DNA of 64,000 nucleotides from Pseudomonas sp. 7SR1 (GCF_900156465.1 NZ_LT707064.1:3318501-3382500); one strand, 5' to 3'; counted from the first letter of the stretch, positions 45,011 to 55,073 are shown. Numbers and translations: made by a program. Notes: generated by a model not told the origin, from the sequence alone.

Positions 45011-46420
45011 ATGAGCCGCGCCGGTTTTGATGAAATGTACGATGCCGAGGGTCAGGTTCGCCCGCATTACCGGGCGTTTGCCCATTGGCTGGCGTCAGCG
45101 CCGGAGGAGCTCCTGGCCCAGCGGCGGCGCGAAGCCGATCTGTTGTTTCATCGTGCGGGAATTACCTTCACGCTCTACGGCGATGAGCAGGGAACGGAGC
45201 GCCTGATTCCCTTCGACACGATCCCGCGCAGCATTCCCGCCAGCGAATGGCGAGTCGTCGAGCGTGGCTGCGTCCAACGGGTCCGGGCGCTGAACATGTT
45301 CCTGGCCGACCTCTACCATGAGCAACGGATCATCCGTGCCGGCATCATCCCGGCCGAACAGGTGTTGGCCAACGAACAATATCAGCTGGCGATGCAAGGC
45401 CTGGATCTGCATCGTGACGTCTATGCCCACATCTGCGGTATCGATCTCGTACGCGATGGGGATGGCACGTACTACGTACTCGAGGACAATCTTCGTACGC
45501 CCAGTGGCGTGAGCTATATGCTGGAAGACCGCAAGATGATGATGCGGCTGTTCCCCGAACTGTTCGCGGCCCAGCGCATCGCCCCCATCGACCATTATCC
45601 CAACCTGCTGCTCGATACCCTGAGAAGCGCCAGCGCGCTGGAAGATCCCAGCGTCGTGGTGCTCACGCCGGGGCGTTTCAACAGTGCATTCTTCGAGCAT
45701 GCATTCCTGGCCCGGGAAATGGGCGTGGAGCTGGTGGAAGGCGCGGACCTGTTCGTACGCGATGACAAGGTGTTCATGCGTACCACCGACGGGCCGAAAG
45801 CGGTGGATGTGATCTACCGGCGCCTTGACGATGCGTACCTCGATCCGCTGGCCTTCAATCCGGAATCGATGCTCGGCGTGCCGGGGATCCTGTCCTCCTA
45901 CCGCTCCGGCAACGTGGTGCTGGCCAATGCCATCGGTACCGGCGTGGCGGACGACAAGTCGGTGTACCCGTTCGTCACCGATATGATCCGTTTCTACCTG
46001 GATGAAGAACCGGTCCTGAAGAACGTTCCCACCTGGCAGTGTCGTGATCCTGTCCATCTGTCCCATGTACTGGCGCACCTTCCAGACCTGGTGGTCAAGG
46101 AAACCCAAGGTTCCGGTGGGTATGGAATGCTGGTGGGGCCTACTTCGACGAAGGCCCAGATCGACGCATTCCGGGAGCGGATCAAGGCCAGGCCGCATGC
46201 GTATATCGCCCAGCCGACGCTATCGCTTTCCACCTGCCCGACTTTCGTCGAGAACGGTATCGCACCGCGCCACATCGATTTGCGACCGTTCGTGTTGTCC
46301 GGCCAAGAAACCCGGGTAGTGCCCGGTGGCCTGACCCGCGTAGCGCTTCGCGAAGGATCGCTGGTGGTCAATTCGTCCCAGGGTGGTGGCACCAAGGACA
46401 CCTGGGTGGTCGAGCAATGA
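45011..46420 (+). CDS. Circularly permuted ATP-grasp type 2 protein
   Basis: A 469-residue protein of the circularly permuted ATP-grasp class 2. YYVLEDNLRTPSGVSYMLED near 157-176 holds metal- and ATP-binding acidic and Asn residues, VVKETQGSGGYGMLVGP near 361-377 is the ATP-grasp glycine-rich loop, and RHIDLRPFV near 420 follows. ATP-grasp enzymes ligate carboxylates to amines; here the substrate is unknown. ATG 45011 follows AGGGAG; an in-frame ATG at 44985 is an alternative. First gene of a three-gene operon with alpha-E and transglutaminase genes. Confidence 0.85.
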   Translation: MSRAGFDEMYDAEGQVRPHYRAFAHWLASAPEELLAQRRREADLLFHRAGITFTLYGDEQGTERLIPFDTIPRSIPASEWRVVERGCVQRVRALNMFLADLYHEQRIIRAGIIPAEQVLANEQYQLAMQGLDLHRDVYAHICGIDLVRDGDGTYYVLEDNLRTPSGVSYMLEDRKMMMRLFPELFAAQRIAPIDHYPNLLLDTLRSASALEDPSVVVLTPGRFNSAFFEHAFLAREMGVELVEGADLFVRDDKVFMRTTDGPKAVDVIYRRLDDAYLDPLAFNPESMLGVPGILSSYRSGNVVLANAIGTGVADDKSVYPFVTDMIRFYLDEEPVLKNVPTWQCRDPVHLSHVLAHLPDLVVKETQGSGGYGMLVGPTSTKAQIDAFRERIKARPHAYIAQPTLSLSTCPTFVENGIAPRHIDLRPFVLSGQETRVVPGGLTRVALREGSLVVNSSQGGGTKDTWVVEQ

Positions 46421-46447
46421 GGGAGCTACGATGCCAGGAAGCCTGCC

Positions 46448-47398
46448 ATGTTGAGTAGAACCGCCTCGGACCTTTACTGGATGTCACGTTACCTGGAGCG
46501 GGCGGAAAATCTCGCCCGGATGCTCGACGTCAGTTATTCGCTGTCCTTGATGCCCCAGGACGGTCATGGCGATGGCCTGCACGAGTTGGCCATGCCCTTG
46601 CTGATCACCGGTACGCTGGATGACTACCGGGAGCGACACGGCGATCTGCATGCCGAGCGATTGCTGCATTTCTTCGCCCTGGAGGCCGCCAACCCCGCCA
46701 GTATCTACAGTTGCCTCGGGGCGGCTCGGGCCAGCGCCCATGCGGTGCGTGGGCGAATTACCGCCGACATGTGGGAAAACATCAATGCCACCTGGCTGGA
46801 TATCCGCGATATTGCCGGGCAGGGCCTGGGGCGTTACGGGCTGAGCCGTTTCTGTGAATGGATCAAGGAGAGGTCCCACCTGTTTCGGGGGGCAACCTAT
46901 GGCACCGTCATGCGCAACGATGCGTTCAGGTTCATCCGCCTGGGAACGTTTATCGAAAGGGCCGACAACACCCTGCGTCTGCTCGATGCCCGCTATGAGA
47001 TGGCCGGCGACCAGGCTGACGCCGTCAGCGACGGCACGGCCCATGCGTATTATCAGTGGAGCGCGGTGTTGCGTGCCCTGTCTTCCTTCGAAGCCTATAC
47101 CGAGATCTACCGCGATGCCCCCGGAGCCCGCCATGTGGCCGAGTTGCTGTTGTTGCGTGCCGATGTGCCGCGCTCGCTGCGCGCCTGCACCGAGGAAATC
47201 GACCAGATCCTGGCCAGCCTGCCAGGGACCAATGGGCGGCCGGCGCAACGCCTGGCGGCGCAGATGGATGCACGCCTGCGCTATACCGGTATCCATGAAA
47301 TCCTTGATGGAGGTCTGCATGCCTGGCTCACGGAGTTCATCCCGAGGGTCCGCGAGCTGGGCGACGCGATCCACCGTTCCTACCTGGAGGTCATATGA
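46448..47398 (+). CDS. Alpha-E domain protein
   Basis: A 316-residue all-helical alpha-E protein. LSRTASDLYWMSRYLERAEN at the start and RLGTFIERADNTLRLLDARY near 165-184 contain the conserved ExxE-type acidic helices. The role is unknown, but it is nearly always coded with a permuted ATP-grasp and a transglutaminase gene, and it overlaps the latter by four bases. Confidence 0.85.
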   Translation: MLSRTASDLYWMSRYLERAENLARMLDVSYSLSLMPQDGHGDGLHELAMPLLITGTLDDYRERHGDLHAERLLHFFALEAANPASIYSCLGAARASAHAVRGRITADMWENINATWLDIRDIAGQGLGRYGLSRFCEWIKERSHLFRGATYGTVMRNDAFRFIRLGTFIERADNTLRLLDARYEMAGDQADAVSDGTAHAYYQWSAVLRALSSFEAYTEIYRDAPGARHVAELLLLRADVPRSLRACTEEIDQILASLPGTNGRPAQRLAAQMDARLRYTGIHEILDGGLHAWLTEFIPRVRELGDAIHRSYLEVI

Positions 47399-48198
47399 GA
47401 CTCTCGATCAGCCACGAAACGGCCTACCACTATGAACATCAGGTTCGCGCCAGCATCCAGTACCTGCGCCTCACACCCCAAGACAGCGAACGCCAGCACG
47501 TGCTGAGCTGGAAGCTCGACTTGCCTCGACCGGTGCGTTCCCAGCTGGATCCGTTCGGCAATATTCTCCATGTGCTCACCCTGGACGAGCCCCACGAAAC
47601 CATCATCATTGGTGCACGCGGCCAGGTCGATATCGATCCCTCGCATGAGGCCGAGCATGAGCAACGCTCGGCGCTACCGTTCCTGCGGTTCACCCGGCTG
47701 ACCGAAGCGGACGAGGCCTTGCGTGACTTCGCCCATGAGCAGTGCGGGCAACGGCGTGACCGCGTGGCACTGATCGACCTGATGCACGGGCTGAACCGGC
47801 ACATCGCGTATACCCCGGGCTCGACCCAGGTCGAGACCCGCGCGGCACAGGCGTTCGCCGGCCGCAGCGGGGTGTGCCAGGATCATACCCACGCCTTCCT
47901 GGCCTGCGCCCGCAGTCTGGGCGTGCCGGCGCGCTATGTGTCTGGCTATGTGTACAGCGACGGCTGCGAGCACCTGGCCAGTCATGCCTGGGCCGAAGCC
48001 TGGCTCGACGACGCCTGGTACAGCTTCGATGTCACGCACCAACTGGCCCGCCCGGAGCGACACTTGAAACTGGCCGTAGGCCTGGATTACCTCGACGCCT
48101 GCCCGGTACGGGGCATGCGTCGCGATGGCGGTTGCGAGCAGATGCGGGCCCGGGTGGTCGTGACGCCGGCTACGGTGGTTGCCTGGCAGGAACAATGA
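47395..48198 (+). CDS. Transglutaminase-like cysteine peptidase
   Basis: A 267-residue protein: an N-terminal beta-rich domain (MRLSISHETAYHYEHQVRAS) then a transglutaminase core with the catalytic Cys in GRSGVCQDHTHAFLACARSL (about 161), His in SHAWAEAWL (about 199) and Asp in FDVTH. Probably cytoplasmic, with no signal peptide. Coupled to the alpha-E gene by a four-base overlap. It likely cleaves or transfers an amide bond made by the ATP-grasp partner. Confidence 0.88.
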   Translation: MRLSISHETAYHYEHQVRASIQYLRLTPQDSERQHVLSWKLDLPRPVRSQLDPFGNILHVLTLDEPHETIIIGARGQVDIDPSHEAEHEQRSALPFLRFTRLTEADEALRDFAHEQCGQRRDRVALIDLMHGLNRHIAYTPGSTQVETRAAQAFAGRSGVCQDHTHAFLACARSLGVPARYVSGYVYSDGCEHLASHAWAEAWLDDAWYSFDVTHQLARPERHLKLAVGLDYLDACPVRGMRRDGGCEQMRARVVVTPATVVAWQEQ

Positions 48199-48202
48199 TG
48201 CC

Positions 48203-49015
48203 TCATGGACTCGGCAGCTGTTTGCGTCCGGCCATGTGCTTCAGATAACCCACCAACAGGTCCAGTTCCGAATCCGGCAACACCGCTGCGGAGAACCCTG
48301 GCATCTTCCCTTGGGGCCAGCGGCGCAGGCTCTGGGGGTCGCGGATGTAGCGTTTGAGGAAGTCCCCCGAGAAGTATTCGGTGGGATTGAAGGGAATATT
48401 CAGGTCCGGACCGAACTGTGCGTCGCCCGCGCCATTGAGGCGGTGACACGCCAGGCAGTTTTTCTGGAACAGCTCGAAGCCTTTGTTGACCGGATCGTCC
48501 TTGGCCAGGGTAGGCGCCGGCAGCAGGGCAGGGAAGCGTTCGGCTACCGCTGGCAGGCGCTTGATGCTCGCCACCGCGTAGGGCCATTGCTCGGGGCTGA
48601 TATGGCCCGCCTGCGGATCGGTCCAGACCAGGTAGAAAGGCCCGGCGCTGTGCTTGCCTTCACCCAGTGGAGGCCATGGCGCGGCCGGATCCTCTATCGC
48701 CAGCCAGGCGCGTGCGCCGCTCTTGTTCAACAAGGGCGCAGCGGGCAATTCGGCGGCGAAGCCATCCAGTGCCACGGCTTGCAGATGATCGTCCGGCTGG
48801 ATGCCGGTCAACAACTCCGTCAGCGGCACGGCGCGGTAGGTCATCGGTTTCTTGTAGGAGACGTCCTCGGCGATTTGTACGGTCCGGGCTTGCGGATGCT
48901 TGAGCAGTTCTTCTGTTTGCCAGGTGCGTGTATTCGCGCCCAGTTCCAGCGTCAGCTGGGCGGCGTACAGGGGCGTGCCGAGCAGCAACGCCCCGAGCAT
49001 GATGAGAGCCTTCAA
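48203..49015 (-). CDS. Periplasmic cytochrome c
   Basis: A protein of about 270 residues with a signal peptide (KALIMLGALLLGTPLYA) and one heme-binding motif, CLACH, in FQKNCLACHRLNGAGDAQFG; the axial Met is probably in GKMPGF. The N-terminal domain before the heme part is of unknown type. Start: TTG 49015 gives a normal positively charged signal after GGAAGG; ATG 49030 would add MEGDP with acidic charge. It converges with the transglutaminase gene, ending four bases from it. Confidence 0.75.
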   Translation of the reverse strand: MKALIMLGALLLGTPLYAAQLTLELGANTRTWQTEELLKHPQARTVQIAEDVSYKKPMTYRAVPLTELLTGIQPDDHLQAVALDGFAAELPAAPLLNKSGARAWLAIEDPAAPWPPLGEGKHSAGPFYLVWTDPQAGHISPEQWPYAVASIKRLPAVAERFPALLPAPTLAKDDPVNKGFELFQKNCLACHRLNGAGDAQFGPDLNIPFNPTEYFSGDFLKRYIRDPQSLRRWPQGKMPGFSAAVLPDSELDLLVGYLKHMAGRKQLPSP

Positions 49016-49139
49016 TGGATCGCCTTCCATGTCGAGTGGGGTGCCGCAAAGGTTGGCACAGCCACTGCGGCCCGAACAACGAGCCTGTCGCTTTTTTTAG
49101 CGAGAAACACAGTATCGAGGCAACTGCCCGCGTACGGAT

Positions 49140-49235
49140 TCAGCCGATCATCTTGGGGATATTCGGCAGAATCAACAGCAGCGTCGTGGCGAAGAGAATG
49201 AGTCCGGCTTGACGAACTTTCGTATGTTTGAACAT
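49140..49235 (-). CDS. 31-residue single-pass membrane protein
   Basis: ATG 49235 opens a 31-codon frame: a basic N-terminus (MFKHTKVRQ) then an uninterrupted hydrophobic stretch AGLILFATTLLLILPNIP, ending in KMIG. AAGGCGGG lies seven bases upstream as a usable ribosome binding site. The charge pattern and hydrophobicity resemble a real small inner-membrane protein. The longer frame to 49328 adds a non-hydrophobic extension without its own ribosome binding site. Confidence 0.5.
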   Translation of the reverse strand: MFKHTKVRQAGLILFATTLLLILPNIPKMIG

Positions 49236-49620
49236 GGCTGACCCGCCTTTTTTGTTATTTCCTGAGCCAGCCTGCATAACTCCATGACGGCTGGCGTTGC
49301 ACTTCCTGTCTGACAAGCGCCTCGGCAAAACCCGACGACTCTCTTGTACAAGGATTACATTAGGGGCCGCAGCCGGCTTGGCTTAGATCCAATTAGTATC
49401 AGTTTTTAACCAGCAGTTATCAAAACGCTATGAGGCCTATTGCCATCTACCTGAAGGACCTTTTGCTAGACAGTTCGCTCTCCTGAAACGGTTAACCCGA
49501 TAGCTCGCTACCGTTCGTCTGACCGTGGTCGTCAACGCTGTTGAGCGCTGTGGTCATTGAATCCCCTGCCGCTGGGCTTATGGTTGGAGGCCTTGCATAC
49601 AACTGCGGTTCGAGGGTGTC
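49236..49620. other. Gap between the 31-residue ORF and the thiolase gene
   Basis: Holds an inverted repeat, GCCAGCC (49266-49272) with GGCTGGC (49289-49295), and AT-rich sequence around 49390-49435 that may contain promoters for either side. No gene is convincing here. Confidence 0.4.
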
Positions 49621-50826
49621 ATGACCGAGGCTTTGATTTTCGACGCGTTGCGCACGCCCCGTGGCAAGGGCAAGGCTGACGGTGCCTTGTACAGCGTCAA
49701 GCCGGTGAGTTTGGTGAGTGGGCTGCTCAATGCCCTGCAGCAGCGCATGGACCTGGATACCGGCCAGGTGGATGACATCGTGCTCGGGTGTGTGACACCG
49801 GTGGGCGACCAGGGCGCCGACATCGCCAAGACCGCCGCCGTGGTGGCAGGCTGGGATATCAGTGTCGCGGGCATGCAGCTCAACCGGTTCTGTGCCTCGG
49901 GCCTGGAAGCGGTGAACCTGGCGGCGATGAAAGTGCGCTCCGGGTTCGAAGACCTGGTGGTGGCCGGTGGCGTCGAATCCATGTCCCGGGTGCCCATGGG
50001 CAGCGACGGCGGGGCCTGGGCGCTGGATCCGCAGTCCAACCTGTCGGGGCATTTCATACCCCAGGGCATTGGCGCCGACCTGATTGCCACCCTGGAAGGT
50101 TTCAGCCGGGAGGATGTCGACCGCTATGCACTGCATTCCCAGCACAAGGCTGCGCGAGCCAGGGCGGACGGTTCGTTCGATCGATCCCTGGTGACGGTGC
50201 GGGACCAGAACGGCCTGGCGCTGCTGGATCAGGATGAATTCATTCGCGCCGACTCGACCCTTGAGGGTCTTGGCAAGCTCAAGCCGAGTTTCGAGGCCAT
50301 GGGCCAGATGGGATTCGATGCCACCGCACTCAGGGTCTACAGCCATGTCGAGCGGATCGATCATGTGCATACGCCGGGCAACAGCTCCGGGATCGTCGAT
50401 GGCGCGGCGCTGATGCTGGTCGGCTCCGAAGCCAAGGGGCGGGCCCTGGGCTTGCAACCCCGTGCACGGATCGTCGCCACGGCCATCACCAGCACCGACC
50501 CGACCATCATGCTCACCGGTCCCGCGCCAGCTACCCGCAAGGCCTTGGCCAAGGCCGGCTTGCGGGTGCAGGACATCGACCTTTTCGAGGTCAACGAAGC
50601 GTTTGCCTCGGTGGTGCTCAAATTCATCAAGGACATGGCCATCGATCCGACGAAGGTCAACGTCAACGGCGGTTCCATTGCCCTGGGCCATCCCTTGGGG
50701 GCGACGGGGTGCGCGATCCTCGGCACCTTGCTCGACGAACTGGAGGCGCGTCGCCTGCGTTATGGCCTGGCGACCCTGTGCGTCGGTGGTGGCATGGGCA
50801 TCGCCACGGTGATCGAGCGTCTCTGA
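49621..50826 (+). CDS. Acetyl-CoA acyltransferase (thiolase)
   Basis: A 401-residue thiolase for the last step of beta-oxidation. The acylated Cys is in [15 protein letters not shown] near 86-100, the catalytic His in [17 protein letters not shown] near 348-364, and the second Cys in [13 protein letters not shown] near 383-395. VNEAFASV carries a conserved Glu. It precedes the multifunctional dehydrogenase by 42 bases and they probably act as a complex. It is a FadI/FadA-type enzyme. Confidence 0.92.
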   Translation: MTEALIFDALRTPRGKGKADGALYSVKPVSLVSGLLNALQQRMDLDTGQVDDIVLGCVTPVGDQGADIAKTAAVVAGWDISVAGMQLNRFCASGLEAVNLAAMKVRSGFEDLVVAGGVESMSRVPMGSDGGAWALDPQSNLSGHFIPQGIGADLIATLEGFSREDVDRYALHSQHKAARARADGSFDRSLVTVRDQNGLALLDQDEFIRADSTLEGLGKLKPSFEAMGQMGFDATALRVYSHVERIDHVHTPGNSSGIVDGAALMLVGSEAKGRALGLQPRARIVATAITSTDPTIMLTGPAPATRKALAKAGLRVQDIDLFEVNEAFASVVLKFIKDMAIDPTKVNVNGGSIALGHPLGATGCAILGTLLDELEARRLRYGLATLCVGGGMGIATVIERL

Positions 50827-50867
50827 GCCCGTCTTCAAGGAACCGTATTTTTTTAGGAACGCTATCG

Positions 50868-53012
50868 ATGACCGATGCCATACGTTACGAAACAGGCCCC
50901 GACCGGATTGTCGTCCTGACCCTGGATATGCCGGGCCAGAGTGCCAACACCATGAATGCGGTGTACCGCGAGGCCATGGCCGCCTGCATCGCCCGACTGA
51001 GTGCTGAAAAGGACCGCATAGCCGGGGTGGTCATCACGTCCGCCAAGAAAACCTTCTTCGCTGGCGGCGATCTCAACGAACTGGTCAAGGTCGGCAAGGA
51101 CCAGGCCAAGGCGTTCTACGACATGATCCTGGCTCTCAAGGCGCAACTGCGCGCCCTGGAAACGTTGGGCAGGCCGGTGGTGGCCGCTATCAACGGCGCG
51201 GCCCTGGGCGGTGGCTGGGAGCTCTGCCTGGCCTGTCATCACCGTGTGGCGCTGGACGATCCATCCGTGCAGATCGGTCTGCCGGAGGTCACCCTCGGCC
51301 TGCTGCCGGGCGGTGGCGGGGTGGTGCGGATGGTGCGTCTGCTTGGCTTGGAGAAAGCCTTGCCGTATCTGTTGGAGGGTAAGAGGGTCACCGCTCGGCA
51401 AGCCTTGCAGGTTGGGTTGATCGATGAGCTGGCAGGCGACCGTGACGAGTTGCTGGCCAAGGCTCGCGCCTGGATACTCGCCAATCCGAATGTGCTCCAG
51501 CCCTGGGATTTGAAGGGGTATCGGATTCCGGGGGGCACGCCATCCGACCCGGGCATGGCGCAGATGCTGGCGATTGCACCTTCGATTCTGCGCAACAAGA
51601 CCCAGGGTTGCCTGCCGGCGCCGGAGAAAATCCTTTGTGCAGCGGTGGAGGGCGCACAGGTGAGCTTCGACGCTGCGCACTTGATCGAAACCCGCTATTT
51701 CACCGAACTGACCACCGGCCAGGTGGCAAAGAACCTGATCGGTACCTTCTGGTTCCAGCTCAACGAGATCAAGGCCGGACGCTCCCGTCCGCAAGGCTTT
51801 GCGCCGTTCTCGACAAAAAAAGTCGGCGTGCTGGGAGCCGGTATGATGGGCGCCGGTATTGCCGGTGTCTGCGCCCAGGCCAACATCGAGGTGGTCCTCA
51901 AGGACATCGACCTGACCGCGGCAGAGAAGGGCAAGGCTCGTCTGGCGGCTTTGCTCGACAGCAAGGTCGACCGCGGGCAGATCAGCGCGCAACAACACGA
52001 AGCCACGCTGGCGCGGATTCATGCCACTGACCGCGATGCCGACCTCGCCGGCTGCGACCTGATCATTGAAGCGGTGTTCGAAGATCGCGCCCTGAAGGCC
52101 AGGGTCTCGGCCGCCGCCCAGGCTCTGGCAGGGCACGACGCCGTGATTGCCTCCAACACTTCGACATTGCCTATCACCGGCCTGGCGACGGCGGTACCGG
52201 ACCCGACGAAGTTCATCGGCCTGCACTTTTTCAGCCCGGTGGAAAAAATGCCCCTGGTGGAAATCATCAAGGGCGCCGGTACCAGTGATGAAACCCTGGC
52301 GCGCAGTTTCGATTTCGTCCTGCAGATACACAAGACGCCGATTGTGGTCAACGACAGTCGCGGCTTCTTCACATCACGGGTCTTCGGTACCTTCGCCCAG
52401 GAAGGCATCGCCATGCTCGGCGAGGGCGTGAGTGCGCCCATGATCGAGACCGAAGCACGCAAGGCCGGCATGCCGGTCGGCCCCTTGGCGGTTTCTGATG
52501 AAGTTTCCCTCAGCCTGATGAGTCATATTCGCGCCCAGACCCTTCAGGATCTGGAGGCGGAAGGGAAAGCCCCCATCGAGCATCCCGCGTTCGCGGTAAT
52601 CGATTGGCTGCTCAATGAATGCAAGCGCCCAGGCAAGGCCGCTGGAGCGGGTTTCTACGAATACCCGGCCAGCGGGCCGAAGCACTTGTGGCCGGGACTC
52701 AAGATGCATTTCGAGGAGGCGGGCAGGCGGATTTCAGCGCAGGATATCCGTGACCGCTTGCTGTTCATCCAGGCCCTGGAGACGGTGCGTTGTGTGGAAG
52801 AGGGCGTGCTCAATTCGACGGCCGATGCCAACGTCGGCTCGATTTTTGGCATCGGCTTCGCGCCATGGACCGGCGGCGCGTTGCAGTTCATCAACCAGTA
52901 CGGCCTGAAGGATTTCATTGCTCGCGCCCAGTATCTGTCCGAGCAATATGGCGAGCGTTTCGCTCCGCCGGCCCTGTTGCTGGAAAAGGCCGCGAAGCAG
53001 GAGCTGTTCTGA
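50868..53012 (+). CDS. Multifunctional enoyl-CoA hydratase / 3-hydroxyacyl-CoA dehydrogenase
   Basis: A 714-residue FadB/FadJ-like protein. The crotonase domain is at about 1-190, with FAGGDLNEL near 65-73 and a glycine-rich oxyanion-hole region (GAALGGGWE). The dehydrogenase part has the NAD loop GVLGAGMMGAGIAGVCAQAN near 322-341 and the His in GLHFFSPVEKMPLVE. GGAAC lies before ATG 50868. It pairs with the upstream thiolase for fatty-acid degradation. Confidence 0.92.
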   Translation: MTDAIRYETGPDRIVVLTLDMPGQSANTMNAVYREAMAACIARLSAEKDRIAGVVITSAKKTFFAGGDLNELVKVGKDQAKAFYDMILALKAQLRALETLGRPVVAAINGAALGGGWELCLACHHRVALDDPSVQIGLPEVTLGLLPGGGGVVRMVRLLGLEKALPYLLEGKRVTARQALQVGLIDELAGDRDELLAKARAWILANPNVLQPWDLKGYRIPGGTPSDPGMAQMLAIAPSILRNKTQGCLPAPEKILCAAVEGAQVSFDAAHLIETRYFTELTTGQVAKNLIGTFWFQLNEIKAGRSRPQGFAPFSTKKVGVLGAGMMGAGIAGVCAQANIEVVLKDIDLTAAEKGKARLAALLDSKVDRGQISAQQHEATLARIHATDRDADLAGCDLIIEAVFEDRALKARVSAAAQALAGHDAVIASNTSTLPITGLATAVPDPTKFIGLHFFSPVEKMPLVEIIKGAGTSDETLARSFDFVLQIHKTPIVVNDSRGFFTSRVFGTFAQEGIAMLGEGVSAPMIETEARKAGMPVGPLAVSDEVSLSLMSHIRAQTLQDLEAEGKAPIEHPAFAVIDWLLNECKRPGKAAGAGFYEYPASGPKHLWPGLKMHFEEAGRRISAQDIRDRLLFIQALETVRCVEEGVLNSTADANVGSIFGIGFAPWTGGALQFINQYGLKDFIARAQYLSEQYGERFAPPALLLEKAAKQELF

Positions 53013-53098
53013 CGACGAGGAAGGGCTTGCCTTGGAACAGTGTTTCGAGGCAGGCTCTTGGGTGTGCAATATTCCCATCACCGTGTCAGGTATTTTTT

Positions 53099-53818
53099 AT
53101 GTCGCTACGCATCTGCATCTTGGAGACCGATATCCTGCGTCCGGAATTGGCCGATCAATATCAGGGCTACGGGCAGATGTTCCAGCGCCTGTTCTCGCAG
53201 CAGCCCATCGAGGCGCAATTCGTCGTCTACAACGTGATGCAAGGCCATTACCCCAGCGATGACGAGCGTTTCGATGCCTATCTCGTGACGGGCAGCAAGG
53301 CTGACTCCTTTGGCACCGATCCGTGGATTCAAACCCTCAAGGCCTTCCTGCTGGATCGCTACAAGCGGGGCGATAAATTGCTGGGCGTCTGTTTCGGGCA
53401 TCAGTTGCTGGCGCTGTTGCTTGGCGGCAAGACCGAGCGCGCGACCCAGGGCTGGGGCGTAGGCACCCATCGCTACAAATTGGCAGCCAAGGCGCCATGG
53501 ATGAGCCCGGTGATGGAAGAGCTGACCTTGCTGATCAGCCACCAGGACCAGGTCACCCAGCTTCCGGAAAACGCCACGGTCATTGCCTCCAGCGATTTCT
53601 GCCCGTTCGCCGCCTACCACATCGACGATCAGGTGTTGTGTTTCCAGGGCCATCCTGAATTCATCCACGACTATTCCCGGGCGTTGTTGGATATTCGCCA
53701 GGAACACCTGGGCGAAAAGGTCTACAGCCAGGGTGTGGCAAGCCTCGAACAGGAGCACCACGGCACGACCGTGGCGGAATGGATGATGCGTTTTGTCGCC
53801 CATAAGCCCCAGGGGTAA
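53099..53818 (+). CDS. Type 1 glutamine amidotransferase
   Basis: A 239-residue class I GATase domain protein. GVCFGHQLLALLLGG near 98-112 carries the nucleophilic Cys and oxyanion region, and FQGHPEF with later Glu is the His-Glu pair. No synthetase domain is present, so it may hydrolyse glutamine for an unknown partner, or a gamma-glutamyl compound. ATG 53099 lacks a strong ribosome binding site; an upstream extension overlapping the previous gene is not family-like. Confidence 0.85.
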   Translation: MSLRICILETDILRPELADQYQGYGQMFQRLFSQQPIEAQFVVYNVMQGHYPSDDERFDAYLVTGSKADSFGTDPWIQTLKAFLLDRYKRGDKLLGVCFGHQLLALLLGGKTERATQGWGVGTHRYKLAAKAPWMSPVMEELTLLISHQDQVTQLPENATVIASSDFCPFAAYHIDDQVLCFQGHPEFIHDYSRALLDIRQEHLGEKVYSQGVASLEQEHHGTTVAEWMMRFVAHKPQG

Positions 53819-53965
53819 GCGTCGCAGGAAGGGTAGTCGGAGGGCGGGCTTGTCTGGAGAAGGGGCGGCCTGTCCGTTATCGATGCCGACTGACCGGGCA
53901 GCATTGCGCAACGCCCTGCACCATGGCTTCGGGCGTCATCCAGGAAATCCTGCCTTTGGACCGCT

Positions 53966-54937
53966 CTACAACCACCCCGATCGCTTGAAGCTCGCCCAGA
54001 GCCCGGTGCACCCCACCGCGATCACTCCCAGCACCATGAAGTAGCCGTAATGCCAGGTCAGCTCTGGCATGTTCTCGAAGTTCATCCCGTAGATACCGGC
54101 CACCGCCGTGGGAAATGCGAGGATCGCGGCCCACGCTGCGAATTTGCGCTGCACCACGCTCTGGCGCGACGCTTCGAGCAATACCCCGACCTCGATGGTC
54201 TGGCTGGCGATATCCGCCAGGGTGGTCAGGTCTTCCATCTGCCGCGTGACATGGATCTGCACATCGCGGAAGTAAGGACGCATGTTCTTGTCGATGAAAG
54301 GAAAGCTCAGTCTCTGCAGTTCTTCACTGATTTCCACCATCGGCGCCGCGTAGCGACGCAGCCGTAAGACGTCCCGTCGCAAGCCATGGAGTTTCTGGAT
54401 GTCCCGTTCGTTCAGGGCGCTGCACAGGACATGTTGTTCCAGCTCATCGATCTCGGCATGAATGGCTTCGCCCACTGGCTGGTAGTTCTCGATCACGAAG
54501 TCGAGGATGGCATAAAGAACGAAGTCTTCCCCATGCTCCAGCAGCAGGGGACGGGCCTCGCAGCGTTGTCGCACGTAGGCGTAGGACGCCGAGTGGCCGT
54601 TACGGGCGGTGATGATGTATCCATTGCCAGCGAAGATATGGGTCTCGATGAACTGCAGCTTGCCGTCCTTGCGTACCGGTGAATACGTCACAATGAACAG
54701 CGCATCGCCGAAGGTCTCCAGCTTCGGGCGGCTGTGCTTCTCCATGGCGTCTTCGATCGCCAGTTCATGCAGGTTGAACTGGCGCTGCAGGTTGGTCAGT
54801 TCCTCGTTATTGGGCTCCTCGAGGCCGATCCATACGAAATGATCGGGTTTGGCGGCCCAGGTGCTGCCTTCATCGAGGGTGATATTGGTGACTTTCTTAC
54901 CGGCGCTGTAGACCGCAGCGGCAACGACTCTACCCAT
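53966..54937 (-). CDS. corA: Magnesium/cobalt transporter CorA
   Basis: A 323-residue pentameric ion channel. A large acidic N-terminal cytoplasmic domain (about 1-260) precedes two C-terminal transmembrane helices, with the GMN signature in GIYGMNFENMP near 283-293, and a basic C-terminus. FQRQFNLHELAIEDAMEKHS near 50-68 is the conserved helix. It converges with the amidotransferase gene across a 147-base gap in which I see nothing definite. Confidence 0.95.
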   Translation of the reverse strand: MGRVVAAAVYSAGKKVTNITLDEGSTWAAKPDHFVWIGLEEPNNEELTNLQRQFNLHELAIEDAMEKHSRPKLETFGDALFIVTYSPVRKDGKLQFIETHIFAGNGYIITARNGHSASYAYVRQRCEARPLLLEHGEDFVLYAILDFVIENYQPVGEAIHAEIDELEQHVLCSALNERDIQKLHGLRRDVLRLRRYAAPMVEISEELQRLSFPFIDKNMRPYFRDVQIHVTRQMEDLTTLADIASQTIEVGVLLEASRQSVVQRKFAAWAAILAFPTAVAGIYGMNFENMPELTWHYGYFMVLGVIAVGCTGLWASFKRSGWL

Positions 54938-55042
54938 GGTGGTGGTTCACTTTTCTTGGAAATGGCAGTGACAGGCTATGCGATGCGCAGCTTAGCGCGC
55001 CCTGATGCTTGAGAGTCAGCAAAATCCGCCAAGTTCGCCGGC

Positions 55043-55069
55043 AAAAGAAAACCCGCCGTGGGGCGGGTT
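55043..55069 (-). terminator. Rho-independent terminator of plsC
   Basis: On the minus strand AACCCGCC and GGCGGGTT around CCAC form an eight-pair stem, followed by TTCTTTT. It is five bases past the plsC stop codon. Confidence 0.88.
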
Positions 55070-55073
55070 TCGT

